Positions 25,105-35,177 of a stretch of 64,000 nucleotides of DNA are shown piece after piece. This stretch comes from Arthrobacter sp. cf158. Lineage in GTDB: Bacteria; Actinomycetota; Actinomycetes; Actinomycetales; Micrococcaceae. The DNA is taken from NCBI RefSeq assembly GCF_900106835.1, contig NZ_FNNR01000002.1:575716-639715 (forward strand), written 5' to 3'. The notes under the pieces are model-generated. The model did not search any database. It was not told where the DNA came from and saw only the letters and a program-made list of their open reading frames with translations. Positions within the stretch are counted from its first letter, which is position 1, and each line of letters starts with the position of its first letter. A program made the position numbers and the translations under genes.

Positions 25105-28100
25105 TCAGCAGAGCCCGAGCAACCCGCAGAGCAGCCCGCCGGATTGTGTGGGGCTGGGCGACGGACTCGGAGTTGCCGTTGCCGTCGCCGTTGGTGACGG
25201 TGTAGGCGTCGGGGTTGCCGTTGCCGTTGCTGTAGGTGACGGAGCCGGTGCAGCCAGCTGTTGTGCCGGCGCTGTGGTGGAGTACACCACATCCACAAAG
25301 TAGTTCGTGGCATTCCAGGAGCTGGTCGGCATGACCCCGCCAGTGCCATACCGGTAGCGTCCGTTATTTGGGCCGCTGGCTATGAATACTCCGCTGGTGT
25401 ATGTCTGGTTGAAGAATCCAGAGGTGTAGGAGTAGCGGCCATTGGGTGCTCTGTACGAGACGACGTAGGTTTGGCCCGTCACCAACGCTACGGGGGTTGC
25501 CAACGTAGCGGTCTGCCAGCCAGTGGCTGTTTCATTGGTAAAGGTCACCTGGGCCAGCCGTGTGCCTGCCGAGTTCCAGAGCGATCCCACGTGGGTTCCG
25601 GTATTGCCGGTCCCTTTGTAGAAACGGATGCCCGTGACGTTCCCGGCCTGCGAAACGGTGAAGGCAGTCCCCAGTTCAACGGACAAGATATCGGGTGCCG
25701 ATAGCGTCTGGGGTGTCAGAGCGCCGAAGATGGTGGATACCTGGACGGCCGGTGCAGCGGTGGTGAATTGCCAGTTGGTAGTGGGGAACGCTTGCCCCTG
25801 TTGGGAGACAACGTTGGCCACACTGGCGGAAATCACCGTGCTGTTGGGAAGCGGTGCGGCAGGGGTGAACGTGACGGACTTGCTGTCCGCAGAGAGGGAT
25901 GCTGTGCCGGCCACAGAGGCGCCGTTCGCAGTCAGAGTAAACGACGAGCCCGTATTGATGGCGGAGGAGAACGTTATGGATGGCTTCACATCCGTCGGAA
26001 TCCCGGTGGCACCTGGGGCGGGAACTTGCTCGGACACCGTCAGTGGCGGTGTTGAGGTAGCGAAGACCAGGTCCACCAGGTAACTGGCAGTGGACGTGGC
26101 ATTGGGGAAATCGCTGTTATAGGCGAAGGCCCCCGAATCCGCGTCGGTGCGCAGTGGCCCACTGGTGAAGCCGGCACCAAACCCTCCGGCAGTGTAGGAG
26201 TACTTACCCGTCGGAGCCTTGTAGGCTGCTACGTACTCCGTGTCGGCCTCGATATTCACTGGCTGGCTGAAGGAAGCGGTCTGCCAACCAGAACTGGATT
26301 CATTGGTGAAGGTGACTGTGGCCAGGAGTTGACCGGTGGCCGTGTAGAGCGATCCAGTGTGTGTTCCTGTGTTGCCGGCCGCCTTGTAGAAGCGCACACC
26401 GGTTACCTGGCCAGGCGTATCACTGGCAAACCGGACCCCAAGTGACAACGGCATGCCGTCGTTGGCGTCAGGCGTCGAGGGCGTCACCGTGTCCTGGTAG
26501 AGCGTGCAGGGGCACACGCCAGGCGTCCTGGGAGCCGGAACTGTGGTGAAGCTCCAGGTGCCACCAGCCGTCATCGGCTGCCCGGACACTGATGTCGCCG
26601 TCACCGTTGCCGTGTAGGACGTCCCTGCAGTGAGTGCCGCAGTGGGCGTGAAGGTGACCTTACGGCTCGTAGCGTCGTAGCTGGATGTCCCGGCTACGGC
26701 AGCTCCGCTGGTGACCTTCAATGCCATAGTGACGCTCGACGCCACGGCGGCCTCCGACAGCACGGCAGTGACAGCAGTGTTGAGGGGAACGCTGGACGCA
26801 TTCGGCAACGGCGAATGCGAACCCACCGTGAACGGGGTGTTCGGTACAGTGACCACCACGTCCACCAGATAGCTGGCTGTGGACCGCGAGGACGCAAAGT
26901 CGCCGCTGTACGTGTAGGCGCCAGCGTCAGACGCTGCCCGGAGCGGTCCTACGCTCATGCCGGAACCGAAACCGTTGGCAGTTGCCGAATACGTTCCGGT
27001 CAGGGACTTGTAGGACACGATGTATTCGGTATTGGCAGCCATCTGGACTGGTTGGCTGAACATGGCAGTCTGCCACCCGGACGCACTCTCGTTGGTGAAC
27101 GCCACCGTGGCCAGCTGCTGGCCGGTGGCCGAGTACAGGGCGCCGTTGTGGGTGCCCGTGTTTCCAGCGGACTTGTAGAAGCGAACACCCAGCACCTCGC
27201 CCGCGGACACGCTGGAGAATCTCACACCCAGGGTCACGGGCACGCCCTCACGGAGCTCCGCGATTCCCGGGGTCACCGAGTCGTCAAAAAGGCTGCAGGG
27301 GCAGGAACCCGGCACAGGCAGGGTGGCGGCGGTGGTGAAGGACCAGGTCCCGCCTGCTGTCACGGGACCACCGACAGAGTCGGTGCCGGCCAACGTCGCC
27401 GTGAATTGGGTACTGAATGCCAAGGCGCTCGACGGCGTGAAGGTCGCCCGCCGCGTGGCGGCGTCATACGCTGTAGTGCCCGCCACTGGACCCGATGGGG
27501 ACTGCAACGTGAGTTGGACGCTGGCTGCCGTAACAGGCTTGGAGAATACAGCGCTGACCTTCGTATTGACTGACACGCTGGACGAAGACGGGACGGGCGT
27601 GTGGCCCGAGACCGTCATGGGCGAGCTGTCAACGGTGCTGAACAGGGCATCGGCAAAGTAGTTTCCGCCGTTGTAGCTGGTGGTCGGGAAGCCTTGGGAG
27701 GTGCTGTACACGCCGGCCGGTTCAGCGCCGAAGCCACCGGCCACCTTCAGCGGAGCATCAGTAGAACCAAAGCTCGCCCATTGATAGTCCTTGGTGGCGT
27801 AGTGGCCATTGGGTGCCCAATAGGAGGCTGTGTACTTTTGTCCGGCCGCTACAGGCACTGCCTGGCTGAACAGGGCCGTTTGCCAGCCGGAAGCGGTCTC
27901 GTTGGTGAACGTCGCTGTCGCCAGGCGCTCGCCGGTGGAGCTCCACAGGGATCCGGTGTGGGTGCCGGTATTGGCTGTGCTCTTGTAGAAGCGGACACCT
28001 GTGATGAAGCCGTCCACTGACGGGGTGAAACGCAGGCCCATCTCGTAAGCGCCGCCATCGCCGGAGTCCTTGACCACTGGGACGGTCTGGCCGAAGACGC

Positions 28101-30003
28101 TGTACGGGCCGCTAAGCGTGATGCTCCGAGTCACGGCCGTTCCGATGTTGGCGCTGTCGTCAATGGCCCGCGCCTGAACGGTAGCCGTCGTGAGGCCCTT
28201 CTGGATATAGGTGTAGGTCCAGGTCTGCTTTCCCTGTGCAGGGTGCCAGGTGGCACCCCCATCAGTGGAGACTTCGACGCCGGCCACCACACCGCCAACA
28301 TCGGCGGCAGTTCCGGTCACGGTAACGCTGCTGCCATGTGCCACGGTGGCTCCTGTGGCGGGAGCAGAGATGGCCACTGTTGGTTTGGTGGTGTCGGTGC
28401 TCGCTACGGCAGCAACCAGTCCGGCTGCCCTGGTTGCCGGTTGCGCGCCCATATCGGCCAGCAGGTTGACCTGGGCCTGCCGCATCCGGACATCGGCCGG
28501 TGCGCCATCGCCGTCGTGCTCCTGGTCCAGGCCCCACGTCCACTGGACGCTTCCGGCGGAAAAGACCAAAGCGCCACTGGCTGCCTTGTAGAGGGTCACG
28601 TTGTGGGTAGTGCTTCCTGGTGCCACGGTATTGCCGAAGTCCTGAAGGTACTCGGGCACGCTGCCAACAGTGGTGGAGAGCCGGATGAGCCCCGCCGGCC
28701 GGAAGCCATTGTCCAGGTCTTCATTGGATTCGTAGCCCACGGTGTGTGCCGCAAGAGCTGCAGAAGACCCTGCAGGCAACGATGCAAGGGTGGTGTTTCG
28801 CCAGAGCCTGGTCTTCCCTTCGTCCGCTTTGACAGTGATGGGCAGGTCCGAGTGGTTGGACATGTACATGGTGCCGGTCAGGCCATTCTCCGGCAGCCCG
28901 CCGCCATTGGACTGGGAGGCAAAGCGCGGGTCGCGCCAAGTGCCTGTCCACTGGGCGCTGGGATCAATCTTGGCGTTGCCCCAGGTTTCCTTGTAGCAAG
29001 TGAGCGTCCGGTTGGCGGCGCCGTCCACCGTTGAGGGTTCAAAGCGGGTACGCCAGTACATCTCGTTGCCCGACAGGAATTGCAGGTTCACCCCGGCGTC
29101 CCGGGCAGCAGTGACGTTGGCCCGTTGGGGGCCGGACCAATACTCGTCGTGCCCGACGGACAGGAACACCTTGTGGTTCAGCAATTCCGCGCCGCTGCGA
29201 TCGGTATCAAGGCCGCTGATATAGCTGACGTCATAACCGTTTTGTTCCAGGAAGCGAACCATGGGGTACTCATTGGAGAAGTAGAAGTCGCGGCCACCGG
29301 GGCCGTCCCTGGTTGCCATGGGACGGTTGTAGCTGACTTTGTAGGACCGGCCGTTAGCGGCACCCTGGTAGAAGTCCGAGCCGCCGTAAGTGTTGTAGGC
29401 CTGCCAGGTCTGGTCAGCGGTCTGGAAGACGACGGCGGAACGGTTGCCGTCGTTGCGCACGACGAACGTGATGTGGCTCTTCGCTCCCGTGTCAGGGCGC
29501 GTGAGCAGTGCAATGTAAACGCCGGACACAGCCGTAGCCGGTACCTGCCACGTTGCAGACACCGCCCACGTACCGCAGTCATAGAGTTCGGTGCTCACGT
29601 CAGTCCGGCAAGCGGGCTGGTTCTGGCGGAGGACCGACGGCGTCACATCGGCGATCTTCCGGGCCCCGTTGCCGCCGTACCAGCCTGTCCGGTAGATGCC
29701 AATGGTGTACGTGAGCGCATTTGTGTCCACCTTGAATCGGATGGGCTGCCCGGCGTTGACGCTGATCTCAGTGGAGAAGCCCTGAATACTGTCGTCGCCG
29801 GCACCGTTGATGTCCCACTCGGAGGGCGGACTTCCGGTTTTGGAGTTCTCGCACGCCACCAGGTTCACCACCGGATCGCAAGGACCGGCAGCCACTGCAG
29901 GGCCTGCGGTGAGGGGAAGCAAAGCCGCCACCATGGAAATCACCAAAGGCACAAGGAGTCCCTTGAGGCTTCGCTGGGGTCGGGTAGCTGAAGGACCGGG
30001 CAT
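25105..30003 (-). CDS. Giant secreted multidomain protein: DMFase-like N-terminal domain plus four DUF4082/Ig-like modules
   Basis: This 1632-residue protein starts at ATG 30003, supported by AGGAG five bases upstream. Residues 1-40 form a signal peptide (SLKGLLVPLVISMVAALLPL core, then AVAAG). Residues 40-520 resemble the large-subunit C-terminal domain of N,N-dimethylformamidase-type proteins (IGIYRTGWYGGNGARK, SVGHDEYWSGPQR). An Ig-like domain follows near 545-630. Then come four DUF4082 modules (about 634-788, 900-1052, 1163-1318, 1420-1578), each containing GVRFYK/GIRFYK and NTGTH, separated by Big_5-type Ig domains ending in WSFTT or WQFTT. The end is a Thr/Pro/Ala linker and a GGLLCGLLGLC tail. 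It is likely cell-surface and carbohydrate-related, but the activity is not established. Confidence 0.88.
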   Translation of the reverse strand: MPGPSATRPQRSLKGLLVPLVISMVAALLPLTAGPAVAAGPCDPVVNLVACENSKTGSPPSEWDINGAGDDSIQGFSTEISVNAGQPIRFKVDTNALTYTIGIYRTGWYGGNGARKIADVTPSVLRQNQPACRTDVSTELYDCGTWAVSATWQVPATAVSGVYIALLTRPDTGAKSHITFVVRNDGNRSAVVFQTADQTWQAYNTYGGSDFYQGAANGRSYKVSYNRPMATRDGPGGRDFYFSNEYPMVRFLEQNGYDVSYISGLDTDRSGAELLNHKVFLSVGHDEYWSGPQRANVTAARDAGVNLQFLSGNEMYWRTRFEPSTVDGAANRTLTCYKETWGNAKIDPSAQWTGTWRDPRFASQSNGGGLPENGLTGTMYMSNHSDLPITVKADEGKTRLWRNTTLASLPAGSSAALAAHTVGYESNEDLDNGFRPAGLIRLSTTVGSVPEYLQDFGNTVAPGSTTHNVTLYKAASGALVFSAGSVQWTWGLDQEHDGDGAPADVRMRQAQVNLLADMGAQPATRAAGLVAAVASTDTTKPTVAISAPATGATVAHGSSVTVTGTAADVGGVVAGVEVSTDGGATWHPAQGKQTWTYTYIQKGLTTATVQARAIDDSANIGTAVTRSITLSGPYSVFGQTVPVVKDSGDGGAYEMGLRFTPSVDGFITGVRFYKSTANTGTHTGSLWSSTGERLATATFTNETASGWQTALFSQAVPVAAGQKYTASYWAPNGHYATKDYQWASFGSTDAPLKVAGGFGAEPAGVYSTSQGFPTTSYNGGNYFADALFSTVDSSPMTVSGHTPVPSSSSVSVNTKVSAVFSKPVTAASVQLTLQSPSGPVAGTTAYDAATRRATFTPSSALAFSTQFTATLAGTDSVGGPVTAGGTWSFTTAATLPVPGSCPCSLFDDSVTPGIAELREGVPVTLGVRFSSVSAGEVLGVRFYKSAGNTGTHNGALYSATGQQLATVAFTNESASGWQTAMFSQPVQMAANTEYIVSYKSLTGTYSATANGFGSGMSVGPLRAASDAGAYTYSGDFASSRSTASYLVDVVVTVPNTPFTVGSHSPLPNASSVPLNTAVTAVLSEAAVASSVTMALKVTSGAAVAGTSSYDATSRKVTFTPTAALTAGTSYTATVTATSVSGQPMTAGGTWSFTTVPAPRTPGVCPCTLYQDTVTPSTPDANDGMPLSLGVRFASDTPGQVTGVRFYKAAGNTGTHTGSLYTATGQLLATVTFTNESSSGWQTASFSQPVNIEADTEYVAAYKAPTGKYSYTAGGFGAGFTSGPLRTDADSGAFAYNSDFPNATSTASYLVDLVFATSTPPLTVSEQVPAPGATGIPTDVKPSITFSSAINTGSSFTLTANGASVAGTASLSADSKSVTFTPAAPLPNSTVISASVANVVSQQGQAFPTTNWQFTTAAPAVQVSTIFGALTPQTLSAPDILSVELGTAFTVSQAGNVTGIRFYKGTGNTGTHVGSLWNSAGTRLAQVTFTNETATGWQTATLATPVALVTGQTYVVSYRAPNGRYSYTSGFFNQTYTSGVFIASGPNNGRYRYGTGGVMPTSSWNATNYFVDVVYSTTAPAQQLAAPAPSPTATATATPTPTPSPTATATATPSPSPSPTQSGGLLCGLLGLC
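25172..25255 (-). repeat. 42-bp tandem repeat encoding Thr/Ala/Pro/Ser linker
   Basis: Two 42-bp units (25172-25213 and 25214-25255) encode TATATATPTPTPSP and TATATATPSPSPSP in the C-terminal linker of the DUF4082 protein. The copies have diverged at several bases. Confidence 0.75.
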
Positions 30004-30359
30004 CAGAACTCCTGGAGTGGTACGCCAATTGCTTAGACGGGCCCGCCGATTTCCGTGCACGGTCCCTGCTTGTCGCTCCCCAGCCAGGGTCAAACCAAGA
30101 TCTTCAGTTGTGTAACTCAGGGTTTCTGCACTTGGGGTCGTCGTTCCGAAGATCGGGACCGGATCCGGAAGGGGCGGAACAGAAGTTCACGCCATTGCCG
30201 GATCACCGGAACGATAAGGCCAAGTAGCCCTTGGCAGGAGTGTAGGGGTGCAGCCTGCCGCCCGCAAGGCGTTCCGGCATCAGATCCGTAGATTTCCATC
30301 AAACGGCAGTAGATTTAGGGGATACAACCACCCGGGCCACCCAGGAGAACCGAAGCGCC
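30004..30359. other. 356-bp divergent intergenic region, DUF4082 gene / smc
   Basis: This is the only gene-free stretch above 300 bases. It must hold the promoters of both divergent genes. AGGAG for the minus-strand gene sits at its left edge. On the right, AGGAG (30342-30346) lies 13 bases from the smc TTG, too far for a standard site. I found no convincing riboswitch, tRNA or conserved ORF. Short frames inside it have no recognisable product. Confidence 0.6.
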
Positions 30360-33300
30360 TTGCACCTTAAAAGTCTGACTGTCCGAGGATTCAAGTCGTT
30401 CGCGTCGGCCACGACGTTCGACTTCGAGCCCGGCGTCACTGCCGTCGTGGGACCCAACGGATCGGGCAAATCCAACGTGGTGGATGCGCTGGCCTGGGTC
30501 ATGGGGGAGCAGGGCGCCAAGACCCTGCGCGGCGGAAAAATGGAAGATGTCATCTTCGCCGGCACCTCCGGCAGGGCGCCGTTGGGCCGCGCCCACGTGT
30601 CCCTGACCATAGACAATGCCGACAATGCGCTCCCCATCGAATACAGCGAAGTCACCATCTCCCGGACACTCTTCCGTACCGGGGGATCCGAATACGCCAT
30701 CAATGGCGCACCGTGCCGTCTCCTCGATATCCAGGAACTCTTGTCAGACTCCGGCCTTGGCCGGGAAATGCACGTCATCGTGGGGCAGGGCCAACTTGAC
30801 CGCGTCCTGCACGCCACCCCCGAGGACCGCCGGGGATTCATTGAGGAAGCTGCGGGAATTCTCAAGCATCGCCGCCGCAAGGAAAAGACCGTCCGCAAGC
30901 TGGAAGCAATGCAGGCCAACCTTGCACGGCTCGGAGACCTCACAGCTGAGATCCGGCGCCAACTCACTCCACTGGGCAAGCAGGCAGAAATAGCGCGGCG
31001 CGCCCAGACGGTTCAATTCGATGTACGCGATGCCCGGGCCCGCCTCCTTGCTGACGACCTCGTGCAGCTCACAACCAGCCTCGAACAGGACGTTGCCGAC
31101 GAAGCTGCGCTCAAGGAACGCCGTGTGGTGGTCGAAACCGGGCTGGGAGTGGGACGGCGTCGCCAGGCAGCCTTGGAGCAGCAGGCCGCCCAAGCCACCC
31201 CGCGCCTCAACGCAGCACGCGACCATTGGTACCAGCTCTCAGCAGCCCGGGAGCGCCTGAGATCACTGGGCTCGCTGGCCTCTGAACGCCGCAGGCTCCT
31301 CGGGTCCTCGGAGGCCACCCCAGACACCGGCCGTGATCCCGAACAGCTTGAGCGCCAGGCCGTCCGGGTTCGGGAAGAGCAGTCGGCTTTGGAACACGAC
31401 ATCCTTGCAAAACAGGCTGCACTCCTTGAAGCAACGGTCGCAAAGGACGGGGCAGAGGCGCTCGCAGCTGCCGAGGACAAGCGGCTGACCGCCATGTTGA
31501 GGGCAGCCGCCGATCGGCGTGAAGGCCTGGCCAGGCTGGCCGGTCAGGTTGCGGCCGCTCGATCCCGTGCCGAGGCCGCCGAAGCCGAACGCGGCCGCCT
31601 CCGCGAATCACTGGCATCGGGCGACGAACGGCGCCGCAAGGCCCAGAGCGAGTTCACAGCCCTCGAATCCCAGGTGGCCGGCGTAGAAGATGGCGAAGAG
31701 AGCCTCGATGCAGAGTATGAAAATGCCAACGATGTCCTGGATGCTGTCCTCGCCGAAATCGAGGAACTGAAAACTTCCGAGGCCGAAGCTGTCCGCGAAA
31801 GGGACGCCCTCACGGCGCGCCGTGACGCGCTGCAACTGGGACTCAACCGGAAGGACGGCTCTGGCAGCATCCTTACAGCCGACGGCATCCTGGGGCCCTT
31901 GGCCGCGTTGATAGCAATCGAGCCTGGCTACGAGGCGGCCATAGCTTCCGCCCTGGGAAGCGCCTCGGATGCTTTGGTGGTCGCCGGCCCGAAGGCCGCC
32001 GTCGCAGCCATCCAGTCGTTGAAGGATGACGACGCCGGCAGGGCAGCTTTGCTTCTGGGGGGCGGTTCAGGTGTGAATGACGAACGGCACGCTGTATCAG
32101 GGCTGCCCCCCGGCGGACGTTGGGCAGTCGACGTCGTGAAGATCGCTGATCCAGCCGCCCAAGGTGCCTTGGCGCTGCTTGCCCGCACCGTCGTCGTCGA
32201 TGATCTTGAGGCAGCCGCAGAGCTCGTCGGGGATCATCCGGAGGTCAGGGCTGTCACCCGGGAGGGTGACGTCGTTACCCATGTGACCATCATGGGCGGC
32301 TCGGCCACCGCTCCATCGCTGCTTGAAGTCCAGGCAGCAGTGGACGACGCCGTTGCCAGGCTTCAGGAGGTCACAGCCCGCCTGGAACGTGGGCGGTTCG
32401 CCTTGGCAGGAGCTCAAGCCCGCCGCGACGAAGCACAGGACCGGGCCGATGCCGCGCTGGAGCGGTTGCACGAATCCGACGCCAGGCTTGCCGCTGTGGC
32501 GGAACGTCTGGGCCATCTCAACTCCCTGCTGCGCAGTGCAGTGGGAGAAAGCGAAAGGCTTGCCGCCTCCATGGCGAAGGCTGAAGCGAATATCGCCGAG
32601 GCCCAACTTGACCTTGAAGTCGCCGCGGAGCGTCTGGCTGCTGCACAGGAGGCCCCGGACGAGGAACCATCAACGGATCAGAGGGATGAACTCGCAGTTC
32701 AGGCAAGGGCCGCCCGGGCGCTTGAAACAGAAGCCCGTCTGGCACTTCGTACAGCGGAAGAGCAGTTGGGTGCCATCAGTAATCGAGCGGCATCGCTGGA
32801 ACGGGCAGCAGCTACGGAACGACGCGCCCGTGAAGAGGCGGCACGCAGGGCGCAGCGACGACGTGCCCAGGCACAGCGCGCCGCGGCCGTAGCCTCGGCC
32901 GCAGAACAGACACTGAAGTTCCTCGATATCTCCGTGGAACTGGCCGGCTGGGAGCGCGACCTCGCGGAACAAACCCGGGAGCAACTGGAGAAAGAACTGG
33001 CAGAGGTCCGTTCCGGGAACGATGCCCTCGCCCGGGAACTCGCAGACCTGACCGATTCCGTGCATCGCGATGAGATGGCGCGAACCCAGCAGCGGTTGCG
33101 CATTGAAGCCCTGGAGGCACGGTCCATCGAAGAACTGGGCCTCTCTGCTGAGCAGCTTGTGGCCGATTACGGTCCGGACCAACCCGTGCCGCTTCCTGCC
33201 GGAACCACCACCGACAAGTGGGCTGAGCTCCGCGCACCAGTGGATGAGAATGGAGACCCTGTGGTTGAAGGGGTTCCGTTCGTCCGCGCTGAGCAGGAAA

Positions 33301-33938
33301 AACGGCTCAAGAAAGCTGAACGGGACCTCGCGGCGCTGGGCAAGGTCAACCCGCTGGCGCTCGAAGAGTTTGCCGCCCTGGAGGAACGGCATCAATTCCT
33401 CAGTTCCCAGCTGGAAGACCTGAAGTCCAGCCGGAAGGATCTCCTGGACATCATCAAAGAGGTGGACAACCGCGTTCAGCAGGTCTTCACCGAGGCCTTT
33501 GCCGATACCTCGGCCCAGTTCGACCACGTCTTCGCCAGGCTTTTTCCTGGTGGCGAGGGCAGGCTGGTGCTTACTGACCCGGAGGACATGCTGACCACTG
33601 GAATCGAAGTGGAGGCCAGGCCGGCAGGCAAGAAGATCAAGAGGCTTTCGCTCCTCTCCGGCGGTGAGCGCTCCCTGACCGCAGTGGCACTCCTGGTGGC
33701 GATCTTCAAGGCACGGCCGTCGCCGTTTTATGTCATGGACGAAGTGGAGGCAGCGTTGGATGACACCAACCTCGGCCGGCTCATCACTATTTTCGAAGAA
33801 TTGCGGGAGTCCAGCCAGCTGATCGTGATCACCCACCAAAAGCGCACCATGGAAGTCGCCGACGCGCTTTATGGCGTGACCATGAGGGGCGATGGCGTCT
33901 CCACCGTCATCAGCCAGAGGCTCGGTGCCGGGGCTTAG
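30360..33938 (+). CDS. smc: Chromosome segregation protein SMC
   Basis: SMC forms the condensin ATPase that compacts and segregates the chromosome. The 1192-residue protein has Walker A GPNGSGKSNVVDAL at about residues 30-43, a long coiled coil, a flexible hinge (about 495-665, GPLAALIAIEPGYEAAIASA onward), a second coiled coil, the ABC signature LLSGGERSLTAVALL near 1098 and Walker B FYVMDEVEAALDD near 1123. The TTG at 30360 begins HLKSLTVRGFKSFA, exactly the family N-terminus. ftsY follows after 20 bases, a common actinobacterial pair. Confidence 0.97.
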   Translation: MHLKSLTVRGFKSFASATTFDFEPGVTAVVGPNGSGKSNVVDALAWVMGEQGAKTLRGGKMEDVIFAGTSGRAPLGRAHVSLTIDNADNALPIEYSEVTISRTLFRTGGSEYAINGAPCRLLDIQELLSDSGLGREMHVIVGQGQLDRVLHATPEDRRGFIEEAAGILKHRRRKEKTVRKLEAMQANLARLGDLTAEIRRQLTPLGKQAEIARRAQTVQFDVRDARARLLADDLVQLTTSLEQDVADEAALKERRVVVETGLGVGRRRQAALEQQAAQATPRLNAARDHWYQLSAARERLRSLGSLASERRRLLGSSEATPDTGRDPEQLERQAVRVREEQSALEHDILAKQAALLEATVAKDGAEALAAAEDKRLTAMLRAAADRREGLARLAGQVAAARSRAEAAEAERGRLRESLASGDERRRKAQSEFTALESQVAGVEDGEESLDAEYENANDVLDAVLAEIEELKTSEAEAVRERDALTARRDALQLGLNRKDGSGSILTADGILGPLAALIAIEPGYEAAIASALGSASDALVVAGPKAAVAAIQSLKDDDAGRAALLLGGGSGVNDERHAVSGLPPGGRWAVDVVKIADPAAQGALALLARTVVVDDLEAAAELVGDHPEVRAVTREGDVVTHVTIMGGSATAPSLLEVQAAVDDAVARLQEVTARLERGRFALAGAQARRDEAQDRADAALERLHESDARLAAVAERLGHLNSLLRSAVGESERLAASMAKAEANIAEAQLDLEVAAERLAAAQEAPDEEPSTDQRDELAVQARAARALETEARLALRTAEEQLGAISNRAASLERAAATERRAREEAARRAQRRRAQAQRAAAVASAAEQTLKFLDISVELAGWERDLAEQTREQLEKELAEVRSGNDALARELADLTDSVHRDEMARTQQRLRIEALEARSIEELGLSAEQLVADYGPDQPVPLPAGTTTDKWAELRAPVDENGDPVVEGVPFVRAEQEKRLKKAERDLAALGKVNPLALEEFAALEERHQFLSSQLEDLKSSRKDLLDIIKEVDNRVQQVFTEAFADTSAQFDHVFARLFPGGEGRLVLTDPEDMLTTGIEVEARPAGKKIKRLSLLSGGERSLTAVALLVAIFKARPSPFYVMDEVEAALDDTNLGRLITIFEELRESSQLIVITHQKRTMEVADALYGVTMRGDGVSTVISQRLGAGA

Positions 33939-33958
33939 CTTTATGAGAAGGTAGGGGA

Positions 33959-35164
33959 GTGAACGATTTCCTACCCATAATTCTGTCCATTCTCGCTGCG
34001 CTCGTGGTGGTCGGCGGACTCGTGCCGGTACTCCTGAAGGCCCGGAAGTCCGGCGCCAAGTACCCAGGAACGCGGGATGCGAACGACCCCCTCCAGTCAT
34101 CGGCAGCAGGCGGCGGAACCCTTGTGGAGGACCGCCCGGACGCGGTGAAGGCGCCGGCCCCAACTTTTGACGGAACCGTCGAAGGCACGGATGTGCCGGA
34201 CGACGCCGCCGGGCTCGAAACCATCGCGATTGATACTCCGGCTCCGGTGGAGGGTCGCCTGACGCGCCTCCGCGCGCGCCTGATCAAATCCAACAACATC
34301 CTCGGCAAGGGCCTCCTTGCCTTGTTGTCCGGCGACAAGATCGACGAAAACGTGTGGGATGAGGTGGAAGAGACCCTCTTGCTGGCCGATCTCGGTACAG
34401 AACCCACCATGCAGCTGGTTGATGCCCTGCGGGAGCGCGTCAAGGTGCTGGGCACCCGCAGCCCCGAAGACGTCAAGGCCATGCTTCGTGAAGAACTCAT
34501 CAAGCTCGTTGATCCCACCATGGACCGGTCCCTGAATGTGGAGCGAAAGGCGGACCGGCCCGCCGTCGTGCTTGTTGTGGGTGTGAACGGCGTGGGCAAG
34601 ACCACCACCGTCGGCAAGCTGGCACGTGTCCTGGTGGCGGAAGACAAGGATGTCCTGTTGGGCGCTGCTGATACGTTCCGCGCGGCAGCGGCCGAGCAAT
34701 TGGCGACGTGGGGCCAGCGGGTGGGCGTCCCCACCGTTAAGTCCGACATCGACGGTGCCGACCCCGCCTCTGTAGCCTACGAGGCCGTGAAGGCCGGTAT
34801 CGACCAGGAAGTCGACGTAGTCATGGTGGACACCGCGGGCCGCCTCCAGAACAAGACGGGCTTGATGGACGAGCTCGGCAAGGTCAAGCGGGTCATCGAG
34901 AAGCTGGCAGAGGTTGATGAAGTCCTGTTGGTCCTGGACGCCACAACAGGCCAAAACGGCCTGAACCAGGCACGCGTTTTCGCCGAGGTAGTCAATATCA
35001 CGGGCATTGTGCTGACCAAGCTGGACGGAACCGCCAAGGGCGGCATTGTTGTGGCTATCCAGAAATCACTGGGTGTCCCGGTGAAACTCATTGGCTTGGG
35101 CGAAGGCCCGGACGATCTTGCACCGTTCGACGCCGAAAGCTTTGTGGACGCGCTCCTCAACTAG
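33959..35164 (+). CDS. ftsY: Signal recognition particle receptor FtsY
   Basis: FtsY docks SRP-ribosome complexes at the membrane. The 401-residue protein has an N-terminal hydrophobic helix (about 5-23), a Pro/Ala/Asp-rich linker, then the N domain (about 95-185) and the G domain with GVNGVGKTTTVGKLA, DTFRAAAAEQL, DTAGRLQNK and TKLDGTAKGG. The transmembrane start is typical of actinobacterial FtsY. The start is GTG at 33959. A long terminator follows. Its partner Ffh is encoded about 4.8 kb downstream. Confidence 0.97.
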   Translation: MNDFLPIILSILAALVVVGGLVPVLLKARKSGAKYPGTRDANDPLQSSAAGGGTLVEDRPDAVKAPAPTFDGTVEGTDVPDDAAGLETIAIDTPAPVEGRLTRLRARLIKSNNILGKGLLALLSGDKIDENVWDEVEETLLLADLGTEPTMQLVDALRERVKVLGTRSPEDVKAMLREELIKLVDPTMDRSLNVERKADRPAVVLVVGVNGVGKTTTVGKLARVLVAEDKDVLLGAADTFRAAAAEQLATWGQRVGVPTVKSDIDGADPASVAYEAVKAGIDQEVDVVMVDTAGRLQNKTGLMDELGKVKRVIEKLAEVDEVLLVLDATTGQNGLNQARVFAEVVNITGIVLTKLDGTAKGGIVVAIQKSLGVPVKLIGLGEGPDDLAPFDAESFVDALLN

Positions 35165-35177
35165 CGCTCCAGCTACA

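Noticed and set aside
25270..28100. Four similar blocks with ~780-bp period, considered as DNA repeats or CRISPR-like
   Set aside because: Similarity is at protein level (DUF4082 plus Ig modules), the units are too long and there are no spacers.
28243..29991. Long plus-strand open frames opposite the DUF4082 protein
   Set aside because: Their translations are Gly/Arg-rich with no domain; the minus frame shows a signal peptide, repeats and a good ribosome binding site.
30055..30302. Short open frames in the DUF4082 gene/smc intergenic region
   Set aside because: No ribosome binding sites, no recognisable products, Arg/Gly-rich composition typical of non-coding high-GC sequence.
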